DNA of 64,000 nt from Pseudomonadota bacterium (GTDB taxonomy: Bacteria > Tectomicrobia > Entotheonellia > Entotheonellales > Entotheonellaceae), in the NCBI GenBank assembly GCA_005777235.1, contig SXND01000282.1, forward strand, positions 1 to 64,000. The letters run 5' to 3'. A model generated the notes under the pieces. It was not told where the DNA came from. It saw only the letters and a list, made by a program, of their open reading frames with translations, and did not search any database. Made by a program: the position numbers and the translations under genes. Within the stretch, counting starts at the first letter, position 1, and every line of letters begins with the position of its first letter. Positions 57,663 to 64,000 of this stretch are shown here, piece after piece.

Positions 57663-58157
57663 TTGAAGGAGGAGTGCATGTCTCGCAAAATGGTGTGTGT
57701 CACCTGCACTGTCGTTTGGTGTATGGCCCTGGCACTCGGCGCTCTGGCTCCGGCCCTGGCGAACCCGCTCAACTATCCCGAATATGCGCAGCACAAGGTC
57801 GATCCCGCGATCTCCATCACGTTTGTTGGCGTTGATCGGGTTAAGGAAGCCCTGGATGCTGGCTGGCCGCAGTTATTCGTGGATGTCCGCAGTCTGGACG
57901 AGTATAACGCCACGCATCTCCCCAAGGCGGTGTCTATCCCCCTCAAGGATCTGGCCGTGCGCATGGCCGAAGTGCCGCGCAATAGCCCGGTGATCCTGTA
58001 TTGAAGCTGTCCCCATCATCTGGCCAGTCTGGCCTACGAACAATTGTATCGTGCCGGGTATCGCAACATCAACGTGTTAGACGAAGGACTCCCCGGCTGG
58101 CAGCAACGCCAGTATCCTATTGAAGGTCTGCAACGCCAGTCGCAACGTCTTGACTGA
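57663..58157 (+). CDS. Exported rhodanese-like protein with in-frame TGA (58002-58004) at the catalytic Cys position; candidate selenoprotein or nonsense allele
   Basis: ...GWPQLFVDVRSLDEYNATHLPKAVSIPLKDLAVRMAEVPRNSPVILY[TGA]SCPHHLASLAYEQLYRAGYRNINVLDEGLPGWQQRQYPIEGLQRQSQRLD*; same frame stays open and homologous after the TGA. Confidence 0.75.
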
Positions 58158-58395
58158 ACGGCGCCTAGCGCGCTGTCCCGTGGCGGGGCTTTCGCTTGAC
58201 AGCCTACTCCCCCATTGATATATTCCACATTCGCAGGGTAAAGAGTTGGTACCGGGAAATAGCGGTGATCAATGAGTATGCCTGGCATAGTCAGACTTCC
58301 CATCCCCTCTTTCTGCAGTTTGAAGTCTGAGCGGTGGTGCCTCATCACTTGCTCTTCACAGGTTTTACATTGTGTACAGGTACGGAGAACGTGGC

Positions 58396-58602
58396 ATGCC
58401 AAGAGGTTCTGTCAAGTGGTTTGACGATCGCAAGGGCTATGGTTTTATTGCTCGTGAGGGTGGAAAGGACATTTTCGTCCACTTTTCGGCGATCCAAGGC
58501 GCCGGTTTCAAGACGCTGACCGAGGGGGAAGAGGTCGATTTCGAGATTGTCAATGGTCCGAAGGGCGAACAGGCTACCAACGTCCAGAAAGCCAGTGACT
58601 AG
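58396..58602 (+). CDS. Cold-shock protein (CspA family)
   Basis: [63 protein letters not shown]. Confidence 0.97.
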   Translation: MPRGSVKWFDDRKGYGFIAREGGKDIFVHFSAIQGAGFKTLTEGEEVDFEIVNGPKGEQATNVQKASD

Positions 58603-58631
58603 GGATCCTGCGCGCTCTTGGGTTGATCGTT

Positions 58632-58672
58632 GCCCGCCGCCTGGAGAAGGTGCTCAGGCGTGCGGGCTTTTT
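58632..58672 (+). terminator. Rho-independent terminator after the cold-shock gene
   Basis: gcccgccgcctggagaaggtgctcaggcgtgcgggcttttt: GC-rich stem plus T5. Confidence 0.85.
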
Positions 58673-60303
58673 GCTGCCTGGCTCCCGAGCTTATGCGGCC
58701 GCAGAATCAGGTCGGCATATTCCGCCGGATCGACCAGAGCTTCAACGATGACGGGCCCGGCGGCGCGTAGCCCCTGGGCGATGGCATCGTGCACCTCCGC
58801 TACGGTGCGTACCGTCGTCACCGGCACCCCAAAATAATGACTCGGCGGCGGATACGCTCCCGACCTCAAGGGCGTGCCATAGCACGGAAAGCCTTGATGC
58901 CCCTGCTTCAGGGTGATGAGCTGTAAATGGTGATCCACCAGCACCACAAAGACCACTGGCAGTCCCAAGCGCGCCGCTGTGGCCATCTCCCCCACCATCA
59001 TCAAAAAGCCGCCATCACCGGTGATGCAGACCACCTGGCGCTCGGGATAGCACAGCTTGGTGGCCAGGGCTGCCGGAATGCCAAAGCCCATGGACGACCA
59101 GCCATTGGTCATCACCAGATGCCCAGGGGCCGCCGTGCGCCAGGCCTGGCCAATCAGGTGCGTATGGGCGCCGACATCGCACGTCAAGAAGCCGTTAGGG
59201 GGGAGTAGATCCTGCACAGCGCCTAAGACCTGCGACGGCGCCAGGCGTGTGCGTGGCGCACTGAGCTGCGCCAACATGCGCTGCCGACGCATGCCAATGG
59301 CTTCCAGATCCCAGGTATGGGCCAGCACTGGCAGGGTCGCCAAAAAGTGCCACACCGTGGCCAGATCGCCGACCACTTCGCAGGCCAGACGGCAGGACGC
59401 ATCGACATCCGCTGGCACGGTATCGACATGCAGCAGCGGCACATCCGGTAGCCAGGCTTCGTAGTTAAACTCCACCGGATCATAGCCCACCGCCAGCACC
59501 GTATCGGCCTCCTCGATGGTTTCCGCCACGATGTCGCTCAGCGCATGAAACACCACCCCAACGTAGGATGGATGCTCTTCGCGCACGAGCCCCTTGGCCA
59601 TCGGCGACAGCACCACCGGCAGCCGTTGCTGGTCGACAAACTGCCGCAAGGCCTCCCAGCCCCCGGCGCGTACGCAGGACAGCCCCAGGACCAGCAGTGG
59701 CCGCCTGGCCTGGCGCAGATGCCCGGCAAGCTCCTGCAACTGCTCCAACGTCGGCGCCGGCGCCGGACGCCCCCACTGCATGGGCACCGTGCCCGCCTCG
59801 GGCACACAGGGTTGCGGGCCCAGATCCTCGGGCAAGCCCAGATGTACCGGCCCCGGCACTTCAGCGGTGGCGACCTGTACGGCCCGACGCAGTGTCTGGC
59901 GCAGATTGTCGGCTTGCAAGCGCGTGGTCCACTTGGTCAGGGGGCGGAACAGTGCCTGGTGATCAATCTGCATCTGCAAGGTGCGCTGGCGCATGTTGGC
60001 TGGCCCTTCGGTGGTGAACGCCAGCACTGGGGCGCGATCTAGCCAGGCGGACCCGACGCCCGTGCACAAGTTCGTCGCGCCCGGGCCATAGGTGCCATAA
60101 CACGCTCCTGGACGCTGCGTCAGCATGCCGCACACGCTGGCCATGAACCCAGCGGCGGCTTCGGTGCTGGTGAGCACGTAGTCCACTGCTCCGGTGCGCA
60201 TGGCGTCCATGTACGGCGCCCAGGGACCGCTGGGTACGCCGAAGAGATGCCGCACGCCAGCTTCTGCCAGTAAGTCGATGAGGGCGGTGGCGATGGTGCT
60301 CAT
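58654..60303 (-). CDS. Thiamine pyrophosphate-dependent enzyme (acetolactate synthase/benzoylformate decarboxylase-like)
   Basis: LIDLLAEAGVRHLFGVPSGPW; CYGTYGPGATNLCTGVGSAWLDRAPVLAFT; VVCITGDGGFLMMVGEMATAARLGLPVVFVVLVD. Confidence 0.93.
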   Translation of the reverse strand: MSTIATALIDLLAEAGVRHLFGVPSGPWAPYMDAMRTGAVDYVLTSTEAAAGFMASVCGMLTQRPGACYGTYGPGATNLCTGVGSAWLDRAPVLAFTTEGPANMRQRTLQMQIDHQALFRPLTKWTTRLQADNLRQTLRRAVQVATAEVPGPVHLGLPEDLGPQPCVPEAGTVPMQWGRPAPAPTLEQLQELAGHLRQARRPLLVLGLSCVRAGGWEALRQFVDQQRLPVVLSPMAKGLVREEHPSYVGVVFHALSDIVAETIEEADTVLAVGYDPVEFNYEAWLPDVPLLHVDTVPADVDASCRLACEVVGDLATVWHFLATLPVLAHTWDLEAIGMRRQRMLAQLSAPRTRLAPSQVLGAVQDLLPPNGFLTCDVGAHTHLIGQAWRTAAPGHLVMTNGWSSMGFGIPAALATKLCYPERQVVCITGDGGFLMMVGEMATAARLGLPVVFVVLVDHHLQLITLKQGHQGFPCYGTPLRSGAYPPPSHYFGVPVTTVRTVAEVHDAIAQGLRAAGPVIVEALVDPAEYADLILRPHKLGSQAAKSPHA

Positions 60304-60548
60304 ACGGGATCCCTTGCATAGTATATCGTGTCATGAGACCAGCATGCGCAGCGCTGCCCATGGACTGCACTGTGCGGTATCCTCTGTGCCGAGGCAGGGT
60401 GCCCAAGCTGCGCCACAAAGTCAAGGGGAGGAGGCCACACTGCACAGCGTGTGACCCTACATGGCACAGCTCCATACGTGCACCGCCCGGCGCCGCCTGC
60501 TATAGTGCGCCTGTTGCACGGTACACACACCCTAGAGAAGGACACCCC

Positions 60549-62090
60549 ATGCGCTACGACACGATTATCGTCGGCGGTGGCACCGCCGGCTGCATTTTGG
60601 CAGCTCGGCTCTCCGAGGATCCAGGCCGCACCGTCCTGCTCCTAGAGGCCGGACCAGATTTTCCAGACACGGCACAACTCCCAGACATGCTGAAATACGG
60701 CTGGGGCACCATCAACCTGGAAGCGCGGCAAGCCGGGGCGCCGTACAACTGGTCGTTTGTCGGCACCGCCAACGCGCACCAGCCGGAACCCATGCCTGTG
60801 CCACGTGGCAAAGCCACTGGCGGCACCAGCGCCATCAATGGCCAGACGTTTATCCGCGGCGCGCCGGAGGATTTTGACACCTGGGCTGCCTGGGGCAACA
60901 CCGAGTGGTCGTATCAACAGGTGCTGCCGTATTTCAAAAAACTGGAGAACGACGCCGACTTCCGTGACGAGTTCCACGGCACCGACGGTCCGGTCCCGGT
61001 GCGGCGCTTTCCGCGTGAGACCTGGCCGCCGATGCAAGAGGCGTTTTATCGCGCCTGCGTCAACGCCGACTTCCCCGAATACCCCGACGTACATCACCCC
61101 GAGGCCACCGGCCTGAGCTTGCGGGCCGAAAACAACGTCGATGGTGTGCGCATGAGTACGGCTCTGACCTATCTCAACCCGGCCCGCCACCGGCTCAATC
61201 TCACCGTACGCCAGCAGGTGCTGGTACGGCGTATTGTGTTTGACGGCAAGACGGCGATTGGGGTTGAGGTCGAGAGTGGTGGCGAGCGTTTTGTGCTGGA
61301 AGGCCAGGAGATCGTGCTGAGCGCTGGCGCCGTGGCCTCGCCGCAGCTGTTGCTGCTCTCTGGCGTTGGACCACAGGAGGCCCTAGGCGCGTTGGGGATT
61401 CCGCTGGTGCAGCATCTGCCCGGCGTCGGGCAGAACATGCGGGATCATCCCAATGTGCAGGTGCGGCTGCGCCTGAAACCGGGCGTGCCCGAAGACGACA
61501 TTGCCCGCCGGGCCGTGCGGTTGCGCTATACCGCGATGGGGTCGAGTACGCCGAACGATATGATCCTGTCGCCAGCCTCGCTCAACACGGTGCATGCCAC
61601 GGGCCAGGATCCTAGCCATACGATCAACTGCGGCCTCTATCTCGCCGTGGGCGCTGGGGCGCTGGGGCTGACCTCCACCGATCCGACGGTGCAGCCGGCA
61701 ATGGAGTACCGCTATCTTGCCGACCCCTGGGACGTGCAGCGTCTGCGCGAAGCCGTGCGGCTGTGCGTGCGCCTGGTGGACGACCCGGCGTTTCAGGCCA
61801 TCCTGGAGCATGTCGTCTCCCCGAGCGCGGCGGTGCTGGCCTCGGATGCGGCCCTGGATCAGTGGCTGCTGCAGAACGTCACCAGCTCATTTCACATCTC
61901 CGGCACGTGCAAGATGGGCCTGGCGTCCGATCCCATGGCGGTGGTGGATCAACAGTGCCGTGTGCACGGGCTGACGGGCCTGCGCGTGGCCGATGCCTCG
62001 ATCATGCCGGACGTGGTGCGGGCCAATACCAACGTGACGACCATGATGATTGCCGAGCGCTGTGCCGATTTTATCAAAGCCGGCCAGTAG
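60549..62090 (+). CDS. GMC family oxidoreductase (choline dehydrogenase-like)
   Basis: MRYDTIIVGGGTAGCILAARLSEDPGRTVLLLEAGPDF; GKATGGTSAINGQTFIRGAPEDFDTWAAWGN; HISGTCKMG. Confidence 0.95.
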   Translation: MRYDTIIVGGGTAGCILAARLSEDPGRTVLLLEAGPDFPDTAQLPDMLKYGWGTINLEARQAGAPYNWSFVGTANAHQPEPMPVPRGKATGGTSAINGQTFIRGAPEDFDTWAAWGNTEWSYQQVLPYFKKLENDADFRDEFHGTDGPVPVRRFPRETWPPMQEAFYRACVNADFPEYPDVHHPEATGLSLRAENNVDGVRMSTALTYLNPARHRLNLTVRQQVLVRRIVFDGKTAIGVEVESGGERFVLEGQEIVLSAGAVASPQLLLLSGVGPQEALGALGIPLVQHLPGVGQNMRDHPNVQVRLRLKPGVPEDDIARRAVRLRYTAMGSSTPNDMILSPASLNTVHATGQDPSHTINCGLYLAVGAGALGLTSTDPTVQPAMEYRYLADPWDVQRLREAVRLCVRLVDDPAFQAILEHVVSPSAAVLASDAALDQWLLQNVTSSFHISGTCKMGLASDPMAVVDQQCRVHGLTGLRVADASIMPDVVRANTNVTTMMIAERCADFIKAGQ

Positions 62091-62112
62091 TAAGCCCAGA
62101 AGGAGCCTCAAC

Positions 62113-63342
62113 GTGCAAGCGGAGATTTTTTCTATTGGCACCGAATTGCTCATGGGCGAGCTGCTGGACACCAACGCTGGCTGGCTGGCCGCCCGCCTGC
62201 CAGCGCTGGGCATCCAACTGCAAGGGGTGTCCTTGATTGGGGACAGCCTGCCCATGCTGACGGAAGGTTTTCGGCGCGCCCTGCAACGCTCCGATCTGAT
62301 TTTGACCACTGGGGGGCTTGGGCCGACGCAAGATGACCTCACCCGCGAGGCCATTGCCGCTACCCTCAACGAGACGCCGACGGTCGACCCCGAGGGCCTC
62401 AGCACGCTTCAGCAGAATTTCCAACAGCGTGGACGCGATATGCCTGCCGCCAACATCAAACAGGCGCACCTGATTCCGTCGGCGCAGTTCGTGCCCAATC
62501 CGCAGGGCACGGCACCTGGCTGGTGGGTGGAGCGCGACGGCAAGATCATTGTTGCCATGCCCGGGCCACCGGCAGAGACGCATCCGATGTGGGAGAACCA
62601 TGTGGCGCCGCGTCTGCGCCAGCTCGCCACTGGGGAAATTACCCTCACCCGCGCCATTAAAACCATGGGACTCTCCGAAGCGGCGGTGGATGAGACCATC
62701 GCCGAGTTCTTTGGGCGTGACAACCCGTATCTGGGCATCTACTCCAAGGCCGACGGCATTCACCTGCGCATGATCGCCCGCGCCCGTGATACGACCACGG
62801 CGCAGGCCCTGATCACGCCAGTGGAGGAGGCCATTGTCACCCGGCTGGCACCATATGTCTGGGGCTACGATACGGACACCCCTGAGCAAGCAGTCGGGGC
62901 GCTCTTAACCGCGCAGTCCTTGACCCTGGCAACGATGGAGTGCTGTACGGGCGGGTATCTGGTCAACAGTCTGACCGAAGTGCCCCATAGCGCCACATAT
63001 TACCAAGGCGGGGCGGTGGTGCACAGTCCGACCACGGCCATAGCCCACGGCGTGCCGGCAGCGGTCCTCCAGCAGTACGGTGTGGTCAGCCAGGAGAGTG
63101 CCACAGCCATGGCGCAGGCGATCCGTGCCCAGCTTGGCGCGGACATTGGTATTGGCGTGACCGGGGTGCTCGGACCGGGCACGATGGAAGCGAAGCCCGT
63201 CGGGCTGGCGTATGTCGCCATCGTGATGGCCAATCATGCGGTCCACACGCAGGAAATCCGCGTACCGGCACGGCGCGTTACTATCAAACGGCGTGTGTCC
63301 AACACGGCACTGATCGAGCTGTGCAAGCTGTTGCGAGGCTAA
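62113..63342 (+). CDS. cinA: CinA family competence/damage-inducible protein (nicotinamide-nucleotide amidohydrolase)
   Basis: AEIFSIGTELLMGELLDTNAGWLAARLPALG; TTGGLGPTQDDLTREAIA; ATMECCTGGYLVNSLTEVPHSATYYQGGAVVHS. Confidence 0.95.
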   Translation: MQAEIFSIGTELLMGELLDTNAGWLAARLPALGIQLQGVSLIGDSLPMLTEGFRRALQRSDLILTTGGLGPTQDDLTREAIAATLNETPTVDPEGLSTLQQNFQQRGRDMPAANIKQAHLIPSAQFVPNPQGTAPGWWVERDGKIIVAMPGPPAETHPMWENHVAPRLRQLATGEITLTRAIKTMGLSEAAVDETIAEFFGRDNPYLGIYSKADGIHLRMIARARDTTTAQALITPVEEAIVTRLAPYVWGYDTDTPEQAVGALLTAQSLTLATMECCTGGYLVNSLTEVPHSATYYQGGAVVHSPTTAIAHGVPAAVLQQYGVVSQESATAMAQAIRAQLGADIGIGVTGVLGPGTMEAKPVGLAYVAIVMANHAVHTQEIRVPARRVTIKRRVSNTALIELCKLLRG

Positions 63343-63489
63343 CACCAACCCAGGACTATAGAAAGCCTCTCGCGCCAATCCCAGCGGCTACTCTGGCGCT
63401 CTACGATCGCCACGGAGAACGGTGTGCATAGATTTCTACGCGGTGCTGGATCAAGTCCTCGCGTTGCTCCAACAGCGTGGATTGCTCCG

Positions 63490-63873
63490 CCGTCGGTCAG
63501 ACCACTCACCTGGCGGAGCGCATGGAGCAGTTGGCGCTTCCAGGGACAATTCGCCTGCCGGTAGGTACCCTGGCGACTCATTGAGGGCCTGGTACGGGTG
63601 AGAGCGCTTGGACCCATGCCAGAGCGAGGCTTACCAGAACCCGTCGAGGTGTTTGAATTGCTCGGGCCTACGTCGGTGTGTCGTCGCCTCCAGGCGACCG
63701 CAGCGCGTGGCTTGACGCGTTTTGTCGGACGTGACCAGGACATGGCGACGCTGACCGACGTGCTGGCGCAGGCCTCCCATGGGCAGGGCCAGCTTGTGGC
63801 TCTAGGGGGTGAGGCCGGGGTGGGACCACGTCTCCTAGGGGCCGGGCTTGGAGCCTATCCCTGGAGGCTCTAA
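63490..63873 (+). pseudogene. Degraded adenylate/guanylate cyclase-AAA ATPase gene remnant
   Basis: Frame-split TTHLAERMEQLALPGTIRLPVGTLATH then VRALGPMPERGLPEPVEVFELLGPTSVCRRLQATAARGLTRFVGRDQDMATLTDVL..LVALGGEAGVGPRLLGA (eroded Walker A). Confidence 0.65.
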
Positions 63874-63901
63874 GTCCGGCTGCGTTGCAGGGGAGAGGCT
63901 C

Positions 63902-64000
63902 TTACTTGAAGTGTGGGATCACCTGCTCCGCAAACAGGCGCAAGGCGGGGGCGACTTCCTCATACGACAGGCCGCCAATATCCATGTAACACAGGAAATG
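63902..64000 (-). CDS. C-terminus of another LLM flavin oxidoreductase-like protein (cut by window edge)
   Basis: RC: HFLCYMDIGGLSYEEVAPALRLFAEQVIPHFK*; resembles SLRLFAEKVLPAVH of the 50566-51711 gene. Confidence 0.5.
   Translation of the reverse strand, partial: HFLCYMDIGGLSYEEVAPALRLFAEQVIPHFK

Noticed and set aside
1-64000. tRNA/rRNA genes or a CRISPR array
   Set aside because: No recognisable cloverleaf arm motifs, rRNA segments or direct-repeat arrays on visual scan; tRNAscan-SE/Infernal would be decisive.

Overview
64 kb of high-GC bacterial chromosome. Gene content hints at a Tectomicrobia/Entotheonella-like or similar environmental lineage, but this is low confidence and cannot be proven from the window. 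Core genes look intact: rho (cut by the left edge), yajC-secD-secF, argF-argD, cinA, a cspA-type cold-shock gene, a NAD-type formate dehydrogenase (FdhA plus a NuoE/NuoF fusion), a flavoprotein-etfB-etfA operon, and a CusA/YtkA-like/TolC/HlyD metal-efflux operon. Accessory content: two tnpB-only IS200/IS605-type elements (one with a frameshifted tnpB and a 48-aa RHH-like ORF overlapping its start by GTGA), two NACHT NTPase loci, two PEP-CTERM proteins (one a remnant), DUF4058/Uma2/DUF29 genes, and two dispersed palindromic repeat families. Top leads: (1) a rhodanese-like ORF whose in-frame TGA sits exactly at the catalytic Cys (VILY-TGA-SCPHH), a candidate selenoprotein; (2) a cyclase / death-like (EAD-type) / NACHT-FGE(C-lectin fold) locus resembling NTPase-based conflict systems, split by a -1 frame change; (3) a second NACHT locus with near-identical 99-bp HEAT-type repeats and a perfect 12-bp-arm hairpin exactly at a frame change; (4) a 57-59 bp palindromic repeat family in at least five copies. 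I recognised no tRNA, rRNA or CRISPR array. All family calls come from reading the translations; no searches were run.
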